64,000 bases of DNA, taken from an uncultured Pseudomonadales bacterium. GTDB taxonomy: Bacteria > Pseudomonadota > Gammaproteobacteria > Pseudomonadales > Pseudohongiellaceae. Location of the stretch: positions 62,001 through 126,000 of the forward strand of contig CAMYOK010000019.1 of assembly GCA_947259995.1 (NCBI GenBank), written 5' to 3'. This document shows positions 41,907 through 48,693 of the stretch, piece by piece. A model generated the notes under the pieces. It saw only the letters and a list, made by a program, of their open reading frames with translations. It had not been told where the DNA came from and searched no databases. Numbering within the stretch: position 1 is the stretch's first letter; each line of letters starts with the position of its first letter. The translations under genes and the position numbers were made by a program.

Positions 41907-42125
41907 TTAGTCGTATCGTTTCTTGACGTGATCATTTATGTATTCGTTAAGGCCATCCCCAGCTCTAGCCAGTCTTTTCATTTGCTCTACGTGGTGCGCT
42001 CCAGCCCTTCCATAGCTGTATCGATAGGGTTTGTGGCCACCTTTGAACCAAACAGTTATTGACGCCTCGTCAATCTCGTAGTGCGAAACACCTGAATCAT
42101 GATCCGTATCAGCATACCTTTGCAT
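41907..42125 (-). CDS. KTSC-like domain small protein
   Basis: A 72-residue protein. ITVWFKGGHKPYRYSYGRAG and RLARAGDGLNEYINDHVKKRY follow the KTSC pattern (a Tyr-rich beta hairpin, then an Ala/Gly helix and an Ile/Tyr end), with HH in place of the usual Val-Pro. Function unknown; related domains are found alone or attached to lysyl-tRNA synthetase-like proteins. It is the first gene of its cassette. Confidence 0.6.
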   Translation of the reverse strand: MQRYADTDHDSGVSHYEIDEASITVWFKGGHKPYRYSYGRAGAHHVEQMKRLARAGDGLNEYINDHVKKRYD

Positions 42126-42153
42126 AAGAAATCAGCTCCACTCTATGAAAGAA

Positions 42154-42255
42154 ACATAACGCCCTTGTTCTGGCGCCAAGGTAGGTTGGCGCGACGGTTG
42201 CGCAAGCAAGCGACGTGACAATCTATCTTGGTCGCTCAGGAACAGTATGTTATGT
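42154..42255 (-). repeat. attC site (long class)
   Basis: Left core ACATAACGCCC, right end AGTATGTTATG, 102 bases, arms CCAAGGTAGGTTGG and CAATCTATCTTGG. It supplies the stop codon of the gene to its right. Confidence 0.9.
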
Positions 42256-42507
42256 GCGAGTTCGGATTTTTTCATTGATAGTCCTGATGCTCTTCTTCGC
42301 TGCTACTCTGGCTTTCTCCAAATCATTAATGAGCTGATTTACTGCATTGTCTACTTCCTCATCAGTTGCTAGCTGAGGAGTGATTGAAATCGTGCCATCG
42401 TTGTACGAGGAGTATGAGTTGAGCACGATATTAACCATCTGATTCCCAGGAAGGTCTCCCTTCTTCCATTTGTCTAGAATCCCGACTACCCCAAATTTGC
42501 CTTTCAT
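42250..42507 (-). CDS. Small hypothetical protein (two-gene cassette)
   Basis: An 85-residue protein (KGKFGVVGILDKWKKGDLPG, VNIVLNSYSSYNDGTISI, then a charged helix rich in Lys/Arg). ATG 42507 is preceded by AAGGAGATAGC. It follows the 42518-42748 gene by 10 bases, so the two are likely cotranslated. No family recognised. Confidence 0.55.
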   Translation of the reverse strand: MKGKFGVVGILDKWKKGDLPGNQMVNIVLNSYSSYNDGTISITPQLATDEEVDNAVNQLINDLEKARVAAKKSIRTINEKIRTRT

Positions 42508-42517
42508 GCTATCTCCT

Positions 42518-42748
42518 TTACACAGCCAAACCTTTAATACACGAGCATTCTTTACGAACAACTACGTTCATTCCAGTCTGAGTTCGTCTAGCTTCTTCTA
42601 ATGTGTTGAATGGCCCATGCCATTGAGCATGAGAGGGGTCAAATCCACCCATTTTTCCCGCCCCAAAATTGCAATGTCCGCAGATCGCAGTATGAATTAC
42701 CGCTTTCCTAGGACCAGCTTGCCAATTTTCGTATATGAAGAAGCTCAA
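42518..42748 (-). CDS. Small Cys-containing hypothetical protein
   Basis: A 76-residue protein with a possible metal site (HTAICGHCNFGAGK, and a later CSC) and an aromatic, basic make-up. GHCNFGAG resembles a treble-clef or zinc-ribbon knuckle, and HGPFNTLEEARRTQTGM is typical of small cassette-borne proteins. The function is unknown. It is the first gene of a two-gene cassette. Confidence 0.55.
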   Translation of the reverse strand: MSFFIYENWQAGPRKAVIHTAICGHCNFGAGKMGGFDPSHAQWHGPFNTLEEARRTQTGMNVVVRKECSCIKGLAV

Positions 42749-42763
42749 TGTTTACTCCGTAGC

Positions 42764-42842
42764 ACATAACGCCCGCGCTCACGCGCAATTTTGGAGCTGC
42801 AACGCAGCGTAAAAATTGTCGCTGTGCAGCCGATTGTTATGC
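42764..42842 (-). repeat. attC site (middle class; identical to 45474-45552 in its body)
   Basis: Left core ACATAACGCCCG, right end CGATTGTTATG, 79 bases. The sequence from TAAC to GTTAT matches the site at 45474-45552 base for base as far as I can read. Confidence 0.95.
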
Positions 42843-42865
42843 AGCAACTGAATGGGGACCAATGT

Positions 42866-43372
42866 CTATTCATTTACTGAAGTCACTAATCCTACGATTA
42901 TCCTTACTGTCTCTAACGGGCTCCCTTCTCCGCTAGGTGCGGTACACGCCCACTTAACAACGAGATCGCCTTCTCCTTCACGCACCGCTTCGAAATAGTC
43001 CCAATCAGATCTAGTCTCTGTAGCCCGCTGACTGTCGATCGTAGATACAACTATGGGAACTGCCGGTAGGAACTCACCGCTTGCTCCGTATGCCTCTATG
43101 ACTAATTCGCTTATTTGCGAATCTACATTTGTTCGATGAATCCGATCGCCAACCTTCAAGAGCAGTGGGTTTGGAGATACTCTAAATTCAGAGACAGCAG
43201 CCGATAGATCACATGCTTCCCGCCCCGTGTGTATGGTGAAGGCTCGATATCGAAGATCTGAAGGCCCACCAGGCACCATTGACGAATAGCCCTCACCGAA
43301 TTGGCCAGCCAACGTATCAGGTGGCGCCAAAAGCATCAGGCATGCAGTGACTACAAAAATTGGAGCTCTCAT
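42866..43372 (-). CDS. Exported protein of unknown function, duplicate copy 1
   Basis: A 168-residue protein with a signal peptide (MRAPIFVVTACLMLLAPPDT, cleavage near LAG) and a beta-rich mature part (FTIHTGREACDLSAAVSEF, PLLLKVGDRIHRTNVDSQ, VVKWACTAPSGEGSP). It resembles a bacterial Ig-like/adhesion-type module with one disulfide (Cys in EACD and KWACT). It is nearly identical to 45576-46082, differing at two mature residues (Asp for Gly in RSDW, Glu for Ala in SGEGS). Confidence 0.75.
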   Translation of the reverse strand: MRAPIFVVTACLMLLAPPDTLAGQFGEGYSSMVPGGPSDLRYRAFTIHTGREACDLSAAVSEFRVSPNPLLLKVGDRIHRTNVDSQISELVIEAYGASGEFLPAVPIVVSTIDSQRATETRSDWDYFEAVREGEGDLVVKWACTAPSGEGSPLETVRIIVGLVTSVNE

Positions 43373-43396
43373 CGATGGCACCTCACTTGCTTTGCC

Positions 43397-43501
43397 GCAT
43401 AACGCCGCTGCTAAAGCGCAAATTGCAGCTGGCGTGGCTTTTGCGCTCTTTGCAAAAGGCATGACAGCTGCAATTTGTCGCTTTTGAGCGCCTTGTTAAG
43501 G
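43397..43501 (-). repeat. attC site (long class)
   Basis: Left core GCATAACGCCG, right end CCTTGTTAAGG, 105 bases, arms GCGCAAATTGCAGC and GCTGCAATTTGTCGC, AAAAGGCATGACA box. Confidence 0.9.
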
Positions 43502-43930
43502 AGCATATTCAACGTCTCTCAACTGGATTACGTAAGTATTGGGCTCAGTTGTCGAGCTGCAGTGCAACGCTACTGTTGCATCGCTCAATAGCTCCCTGTT
43601 AATGCCAAAACCAAATTTTCCGTCCCGCATGTCCACGTAGGAATAAGTAAGAAGGCGTCCATTGGTGTCATGTACAGCTAGAAACACATCTCTCAACTCA
43701 CACTTTTCAAAAAGTTTAACGTCGATGGAAACAAATACTCTCGCAATTAGTTCACTATACGATGCGCTAACGAACTGGCGTAACTCTGCTTGACTAACAT
43801 GCTCGGCATTTTCAATTCGATCAATAATCGTTACCGGGCGGACAAGACGTTCCGGACGGACTGGCACGTCATCCGCCGCACTAGCCTGAACTGCTATACA
43901 CGACACAAGAAGGCTGGCGCAGATCTTCAT
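43496..43930 (-). CDS. Exported protein of unknown function (paralogue of 35664-36059)
   Basis: A 144-residue protein with a signal peptide (MKICASLLVSCIAVQASA). The mature part shares the pattern F-x2-C-x-(I/L)-RDV, G-x-L, a central Gly-Phe strand, A-x2-LHC and a Tyr-x-Ile-x-Leu C-terminus with the protein at 35664-36059. The two Cys likely pair. No family name is known to me. The stop codon is the attC core. Confidence 0.7.
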   Translation of the reverse strand: MKICASLLVSCIAVQASAADDVPVRPERLVRPVTIIDRIENAEHVSQAELRQFVSASYSELIARVFVSIDVKLFEKCELRDVFLAVHDTNGRLLTYSYVDMRDGKFGFGINRELLSDATVALHCSSTTEPNTYVIQLRDVEYAP

Positions 43931-43937
43931 AGATGCT

Positions 43938-43997
43938 CCTTAACGCCCGCGTAAAGCGCGCGAGGTACGAGCGTCGCATTTGACGCGTTTGTTATAT
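43938..43997 (-). repeat. attC site (short class)
   Basis: Left core CCTTAACGCCCG, right end GTTTGTTATATG, 60 bases, arms GCGTAAAGCGCGCG and GCGTCGCATTTGACGC. Confidence 0.9.
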
Positions 43998-45017
43998 GCC
44001 GACATCACGTATTACCTTTGCGATAAATGACGCCGCCTTATCGTTATAAATACTTGGGATTGCTTTGGGTAATACTCCAGTTTCATTAAAAGTATCCTCC
44101 TGCTTTTTGTTTCTAAAATTATATGCAGAATAATCACTGTTATTTTTAAGGTCAGTTTCGGCCATTACATTCCAAACATCAGATTGTCTTGCGGCTGGAT
44201 ATATTTTTTGAACTTCCGGGACAAGCTCCATAGCTGAAAGTGGGTAAAGCTTTGTTAAATTTTCTTTTACTCGACGAACGACTTCTACTCTGTCGATTGG
44301 CACAACATCACCTACGAGCTTGAGAGTCGCTGCGCCACCTTTCTCGACGAACTGACCCTCTTTGACAAATTTAAGTTTACTTGCAAGCACCTCATCTAAA
44401 ACAAGAACTCTTGAATCGTCTTTTTCGATTAAAGCCCTTTCGGTATCCAATATCGCAGCATTTTTGGGGCCTGCCTTGCCAATTTTTGACATTAAGTCCA
44501 GCCACTGCCGATTATTTTGTTCGATACGTTTATTAATGATATTTTCTAACTCGGCGGATTGGATTTTCTGAGTCCTGCCACCGTACCTATAGTAGATTTC
44601 ACCGTTTTTTATACTTAGATCTTTGCCTTCGTCTTTCTTAGCGATTACAGGCTTCGCAGGGGATTCGTATATTCTAAAGACACCTAAATTTACACCGCCT
44701 ATTTCTACTAATGCAGCTTCCCATCGAATTTCTGCAGAGAATATTTCAAGTAGATAACCTGTAACCTTTTCTGGATCTAGCTTTTCAAACTGGTTTATTG
44801 ACTTCTCGGACATGCCCGTTAAGGTTCTAGGAGAGTCGGTGACGCCATGAACAAGAAAACCTCCTCTGTTATTTGAGAATGCGGCGAAATCTCTAAAGTA
44901 GTCAGCAAGAGCAGCAAGATTAAATTGCTCCTTGAATTCCAGCTCTTGCCCTTCTCGATGAAAAAGGGTTTCACCTTTTAATCTAACAATCTCTTCGATT
45001 TCTTCCTGATTTATCAT
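43992..45017 (-). CDS. Schlafen/AlbA_2-domain protein
   Basis: A 341-residue protein. Residues ~20-165 match the AlbA_2 (divergent AAA-4/Schlafen core) domain: GQELEFKEQFNLAALADY, FAAFSNNRGGFLVHGVTD, and later VNLGVFRIYES and IYYRYGGRT. The C-terminal ~150 residues are a helical domain without a recognised family (YPAARQSDVWNVMAETDL). AlbA_2 proteins are frequent in anti-phage islands and some Schlafen-type cores cut tRNA. No partner gene is in the cassette. The stop codon is the attC core. Confidence 0.7.
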   Translation of the reverse strand: MINQEEIEEIVRLKGETLFHREGQELEFKEQFNLAALADYFRDFAAFSNNRGGFLVHGVTDSPRTLTGMSEKSINQFEKLDPEKVTGYLLEIFSAEIRWEAALVEIGGVNLGVFRIYESPAKPVIAKKDEGKDLSIKNGEIYYRYGGRTQKIQSAELENIINKRIEQNNRQWLDLMSKIGKAGPKNAAILDTERALIEKDDSRVLVLDEVLASKLKFVKEGQFVEKGGAATLKLVGDVVPIDRVEVVRRVKENLTKLYPLSAMELVPEVQKIYPAARQSDVWNVMAETDLKNNSDYSAYNFRNKKQEDTFNETGVLPKAIPSIYNDKAASFIAKVIRDVGI

Positions 45018-45051
45018 TTATGTTCCAGTTTATCGCATGATCTCTAAAAGC

Positions 45052-45108
45052 ATATAACGTTCGAAACAGTGGCGCATCTATGCGTCCACCTGATTTCGCT
45101 TGTTAGAA
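45052..45108 (-). repeat. attC site (short class)
   Basis: Left core ATATAACGTTCG, right end GCTTGTTAGAA, 57 bases, stem GGCGCATCTATGCGTCC. The last ten codons of the membrane protein gene lie inside it. Confidence 0.85.
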
Positions 45109-45416
45109 ATTCCTTTAAGGAAGGTCTTGATTAAGACAACGGCTGTAAGAAATGCCCCTGCGACGAGGAAAACATAGGCTGACATTACACCACGGATAGG
45201 CCCTTCAACATTTAGTGTAACGACATCCCCAAAGTCATCGCCACTTGTCAATACGAATAAAACTGGACTTACCGGCAACCAAACCACTCCTAGTGCCGCC
45301 ATTTTTAAAGTAAAGCTTAGCGGAATATGTCCGACTACCGCCAATGGAAACAACACAAGGCCAAATGCTAGGCCAAGTATCAGGGGAAGTGCAATTTGCG
45401 GATCAAAATCATTCAT
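45078..45416 (-). CDS. Small membrane protein
   Basis: A 112-residue protein with three predicted helices (ALPLILGLAFGLVLFPLAVV, LGVVWLPVSPVLFVLT, SAYVFLVAGAFLTAVVLI) and a basic C-terminus partly encoded by the attC site. No family recognised. Cassette gene next to the duplicated cassette. Confidence 0.6.
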   Translation of the reverse strand: MNDFDPQIALPLILGLAFGLVLFPLAVVGHIPLSFTLKMAALGVVWLPVSPVLFVLTSGDDFGDVVTLNVEGPIRGVMSAYVFLVAGAFLTAVVLIKTFLKGISNKRNQVDA

Positions 45417-45473
45417 AGCTAGCTCTTATAGGTCTAGAATCTGAGAATTGCCCAACAGATACCGAATGGGATT

Positions 45474-45552
45474 TTCTAACGCCCGCGCTCACGCGCAATT
45501 TTGGAGCTGCAACGCAGCGTAAAAATTGTCGCTGTGCAGCCGATTGTTATGC
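45474..45552 (-). repeat. attC site (middle class; duplicate of 42764-42842)
   Basis: Left core TTCTAACGCCCG, right end CGATTGTTATG. Identity with the copy at 42764-42842 begins at TAAC, the cassette junction. Confidence 0.95.
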
Positions 45553-45575
45553 GGCAACTGAATGGGGACCAATGT

Positions 45576-46082
45576 CTATTCATTTACTGAAGTCACTAAA
45601 CCTACGATTATCCTTACTGTCTCTAGCGGGCTCCCTGCTCCGCTAGGGGCGGTACACGCCCACTTAACAACGAGATCGCCTTCTCCTTCACGCACCGCCT
45701 CGAAATAGTCCCAACCAGATCTAGTCTCTGTAGCCCGCTGACTGTCGATCGTAGATACAACTATGGGAACTGCCGGTAGGAACTCACCGCTTGCTCCGTA
45801 TGCCTCTATGACCAATTCGCTTATTTGCGAATCTACATTTGTTCGATGAATCCGATCACCAACCTTCAAGAGCAGTGGGTTTGGAGATACTCTAAACTCA
45901 GAGACAGCAGCCGATAGATCACATGCTTCCCGCCCCGTGTGTATGGTGAACGCTCGATATCGAAGATCTGAAGGCCCACCAGGCACCATTGACGAATAGC
46001 CCTCACCGAATTGGCCAGCCAACGTATCTGGTGGCGCCAAAAGCATCAGGCATGCAGTGACTACAAAAATTGGAGCTCTCAT
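45576..46082 (-). CDS. Exported protein of unknown function, duplicate copy 2
   Basis: A 168-residue protein with the same signal peptide and mature fold as 42866-43372. Only about a dozen base differences are seen over the whole cassette, and two residue changes in the mature protein. Copy 2 sits nearer to intI, so by the usual insertion polarity it would be the younger insertion if the duplication arose by excision and reinsertion. Confidence 0.75.
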   Translation of the reverse strand: MRAPIFVVTACLMLLAPPDTLAGQFGEGYSSMVPGGPSDLRYRAFTIHTGREACDLSAAVSEFRVSPNPLLLKVGDRIHRTNVDSQISELVIEAYGASGEFLPAVPIVVSTIDSQRATETRSGWDYFEAVREGEGDLVVKWACTAPSGAGSPLETVRIIVGLVTSVNE

Positions 46083-46106
46083 CGATGGCACCTTACTTGC
46101 TTTGCC

Positions 46107-46211
46107 GCATAACGCCCATGTTCTGGCGCGAAAATATGTTGGCGTGGCTTTTGTGTCTTTTGCAAAAGGCATGACAACATAATTTTGTCGCTCAGGAACT
46201 GTTTGTTAGTG
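46107..46211 (-). repeat. attC site (long class)
   Basis: Left core GCATAACGCCC, right end GTTTGTTAGTG, 105 bases, arms GCGCGAAAATATGTTGG and CAACATAATTTTGTCGC. Confidence 0.9.
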
Positions 46212-46223
46212 GCCAATTGCACT

Positions 46224-47114
46224 TTAGTTGAGCCTACCACCTGCCAAGATGCCGACTGCGCGCCTAATGACAAGGCACCCATCTTCAAATTCACTTTCGG
46301 AGAGCTCAACATTCATACCAAGAAGGTTCGCATCCTCAGGAATTTTTCTTATGTACTTTTCATTTATGATGCCGGCAGCATGTTGTTGCACATGCCTCTT
46401 TTGAAATATTCGCCTCGCACATAAATTATCCGCTATTGAAAATCCCTCCAAGATGTCGATAGACTTCGAAACCTTGAAGAACCTTCTAGCCTCAAAAATG
46501 TCTTGAAATGAAGGGCTTTTCGCCGGGATATCAGCCGCCTTCTTCGTGCAAAAATTCTCAAAGGTTGTAACCAAATCTGCATAGGCATGCCGAAGAGCGC
46601 GAGCTTTATCTGAGGCATCTGTAATCTCTTTACGAATGATTGAGATGTTTGCGTCATAGATCAGCATATTCTCGGAGCTACATCCCGGGCAATACCCAAA
46701 TATGCCGAATACCTGAAACAGAAATCCGCACTCCGGGCAGGATAGCTCTGAATCTACCTTATGCTCCGAGTATTGCGGCTTAACCTCCTCAGGCTGGAAG
46801 TTCGACGGAGTATGCGTCATTTTAATGAACTTATTTCCGCTGAACTGTTTTGCAAAGTTGCCGAGCATTTTGTTTATCTCAGCGTGTGCATATGCTGTAG
46901 CAAGTTCTTTGCCTGATTCTTCCAGGAATCCGACTTGATCCTGTGTATGCAGCTCATTATTGGAGAACTCCATCCCGCAGTAGGGGCAGTGCATCTCGCT
47001 CTTTATTGAGCCTGAATGAACCTTGAAGTATTTCTTACATGATGGAGAGTTGCATTCCCGCCCAAGATAACCGTTGTCAGTAGGAACAGAGATCTTAAAT
47101 TCAATGAGGCTCAT
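46224..47114 (-). CDS. Zinc-ribbon protein with HEPN-like C-terminus
   Basis: A 296-residue protein. Two Cys4 zinc ribbons are visible: CNSPSC with CPYCG at the N-terminus, and CPECG with CPGCS around residues 125-145. They are followed by a helical C-terminal domain containing FQKRHVQQHAAGIINEKYI, an R-x4-H motif set in the usual HEPN-like context. AAGGAGAG precedes the ATG. It could be a nucleic-acid-binding ribonuclease; function unproven. Confidence 0.6.
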   Translation of the reverse strand: MSLIEFKISVPTDNGYLGRECNSPSCKKYFKVHSGSIKSEMHCPYCGMEFSNNELHTQDQVGFLEESGKELATAYAHAEINKMLGNFAKQFSGNKFIKMTHTPSNFQPEEVKPQYSEHKVDSELSCPECGFLFQVFGIFGYCPGCSSENMLIYDANISIIRKEITDASDKARALRHAYADLVTTFENFCTKKAADIPAKSPSFQDIFEARRFFKVSKSIDILEGFSIADNLCARRIFQKRHVQQHAAGIINEKYIRKIPEDANLLGMNVELSESEFEDGCLVIRRAVGILAGGRLN

Positions 47115-47130
47115 ACAGACTCTCCTTGGC

Positions 47131-47232
47131 CACTAACGCCCCTGCTCAGGGGCTAAAGTATGTTGGCTTGGCTTTTTCGGATGCAAAAGGCATGACGACA
47201 TGCTTTGGTCGCTCTGGAGCGGATTGTTATGT
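47131..47232 (-). repeat. attC site (long class)
   Basis: Left core CACTAACGCCC, right end GGATTGTTATG, 102 bases, arms CTAAAGTATGTTGG and GACATGCTTTGG, GCAAAAGGCATGACGACAT box. Confidence 0.9.
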
Positions 47233-47748
47233 TTCGGTTTTTACTTCATTAATTGTTCTGATATTTATTGGCCTACCATTATCTAAAACTTCTAATATTA
47301 ACTTTCTCATTTTTTGTGAATCTATTTCTTCATAAAGATGAGCGTCAGGGCGATAAGAATTTTCAATGATATAAGATTTAGAAAATGGCAAACTCAATGC
47401 TTTTGATATTTCGTGGAGTAAATCAGCGAAAAGATCTGTAGATTTTGATAGCCATACATTAAATGCTTCACCTAGCTTACCTGACTCCGGTGATTGTAAA
47501 TGCTTACGATACAATGCCCAAGATTCACGAACCTGAGCAAAAGACTTGCCCTCAAAGAGAAAATCAATTTGATTTAAAGCTTCTACATGCGCAGGATTGA
47601 GCCTTGTTGCTCTTGTACTCATGAGAGTATAAAAAAGTTTATGCCGATTCTCTTTTACTTGCTTATTAGATTGTCGATACTCAGAAGCCCACACAGCAAG
47701 TATTGGTCCCGCTATCGTTGCAAAAACTACTGCCCAGTCAACTTGCAT
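47227..47748 (-). CDS. DUF6680-like membrane-anchored protein
   Basis: A 173-residue protein with one N-terminal membrane helix (WAVVFATIAGPILAVWAS), then FYTLMSTRATRLNPAHVEALNQIDFLF and a helical part with Trp-Tyr (VRESWALYRKHL). The pattern of membrane anchor plus TLMxTRAxxLxPxHVxALN matches the DUF6680 family, whose function is unknown. The stop codon is the attC core. Second cassette from intI. Confidence 0.6.
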   Translation of the reverse strand: MQVDWAVVFATIAGPILAVWASEYRQSNKQVKENRHKLFYTLMSTRATRLNPAHVEALNQIDFLFEGKSFAQVRESWALYRKHLQSPESGKLGEAFNVWLSKSTDLFADLLHEISKALSLPFSKSYIIENSYRPDAHLYEEIDSQKMRKLILEVLDNGRPINIRTINEVKTET

Positions 47749-47765
47749 AATCTATCTCCAGATCA

Positions 47766-47830
47766 ATATAACGATCGCCTCAAGTGCGCAAAATCCGCCT
47801 GATTTTGCTCGGCATATGCCGTAACTATCT
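47766..47830 (-). repeat. attC site (degenerate)
   Basis: The left core ATATAACGATCGCC is clear and the right end is altered (GCCGTAACTATC); 65 bases with AAGTGCGCAAAATC and GATTTTGCTC arms. Confidence 0.65.
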
Positions 47831-48401
47831 AGTTTTTCTGACTATGAATTAAATCCATTGTTGGCCTTTCAATCTCTTTAACAATAGCGCTAAAAACACC
47901 ATCAATTCTAACCACCTCTATTGAATAAAAGCGGTCTCGATAGGAGAACTCAATATAAGGGTTTTCCCAAACATCTAATTCTATAAGTCCATTGCGATCC
48001 CTTATTTCAATAGTATCGCCTATCTCAGTCCTTGCGTTGTATTCCAGAAAATGGAGATTTACTCCACCCAATTCAAAATCATTGTATGCCTGAGTAATAT
48101 ATAGAGTGCTGTCGAGGATAGGTTGTTCCCTTAAGTAGGGCAATCTGCCTTCATAATGCACTGTCTCAACAAAACTTTCCTGCTCTGAGGGAGGAACATT
48201 AGTACCTGACTCTAAATTTGCAGAACTTTCTTTTGTAATGGCAGCATCTTCAGTTGAATCATTGGGAATCAAGTGACTTACTACCCAAATGAATGCAGCA
48301 ACTATAATAGGGGCAACAATTCCCATACCCCATTTCTCAGGATCTGACCATTTCTCTTTCTGAAATATTCTTTTCATTATATCTATTGTTCTGTCTACCA
48401 C
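47829..48401 (-). CDS. Membrane-anchored hypothetical protein, integrase-proximal cassette
   Basis: A 190-residue protein with a cytosolic basic N-terminus, one membrane helix (MGIVAPIIVAAFIWVVSHLI) and a polar, beta-rich periplasmic part (VHYEGRLPYLREQPILDSTL, FELGGVNLHFLEYNARTEIG). No family is recognised. As the cassette next to attI it should be best placed for expression from an integron promoter. Confidence 0.6.
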   Translation of the reverse strand: MVDRTIDIMKRIFQKEKWSDPEKWGMGIVAPIIVAAFIWVVSHLIPNDSTEDAAITKESSANLESGTNVPPSEQESFVETVHYEGRLPYLREQPILDSTLYITQAYNDFELGGVNLHFLEYNARTEIGDTIEIRDRNGLIELDVWENPYIEFSYRDRFYSIEVVRIDGVFSAIVKEIERPTMDLIHSQKN

Positions 48402-48447
48402 ATTGAAACATGCATTTTCAGCGAGTCTGACTCATGAGCAAGGCACA

Positions 48448-48588
48448 TAACAGCCTAGTTAAGAGGACTGCGCCCTCTTAACAATTATTAGCAGGACGCA
48501 TTATTATTTTTCTTTCGAAAAAGCGCCTACTTTTAACACATTGATTTTTATGCTTAATTATCAACAAACTTTAAGCACCAGGCTGTTA
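48448..48588 (-). other. Candidate attI site with a 141-bp attC-like element
   Basis: Perfect 9-base ends TAACAGCCT (48448-48456) and AGGCTGTTA (48580-48588) flank an internal 9-base-pair hairpin (48458-48466 with 48474-48482, loop ACTGCGC). The orientation is that of the array. The core at 48448-48451 reads GTTATGTG on the minus strand and marks the junction with the first cassette. Its sequence differs from every other attC in the array. It may be an empty attC next to attI, or attI itself. Confidence 0.55.
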
Positions 48589-48597
48589 GAAGGACAA

Positions 48598-48666
48598 CAT
48601 CCCGACAACCCGTCAAATTAAAGGCACTATACTTAAACACAACAATCTAGCCAACTATTAAATCCG
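48598..48666 (+). repeat. Diverged direct repeat upstream of intI (copy 1)
   Basis: CATCCCG, CGTCAAA, AAGGCACTATACTTAA, GCCAACTA and ATCCG occur in the same order as at 50923-50983. The TATACT may be the -10 of the intI promoter. No LexA-type CTGT-N8-ACAG box is visible. Confidence 0.6.
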
Positions 48667-48693
48667 TTTTCTCCAGCGAAAGGATTCGCAACC

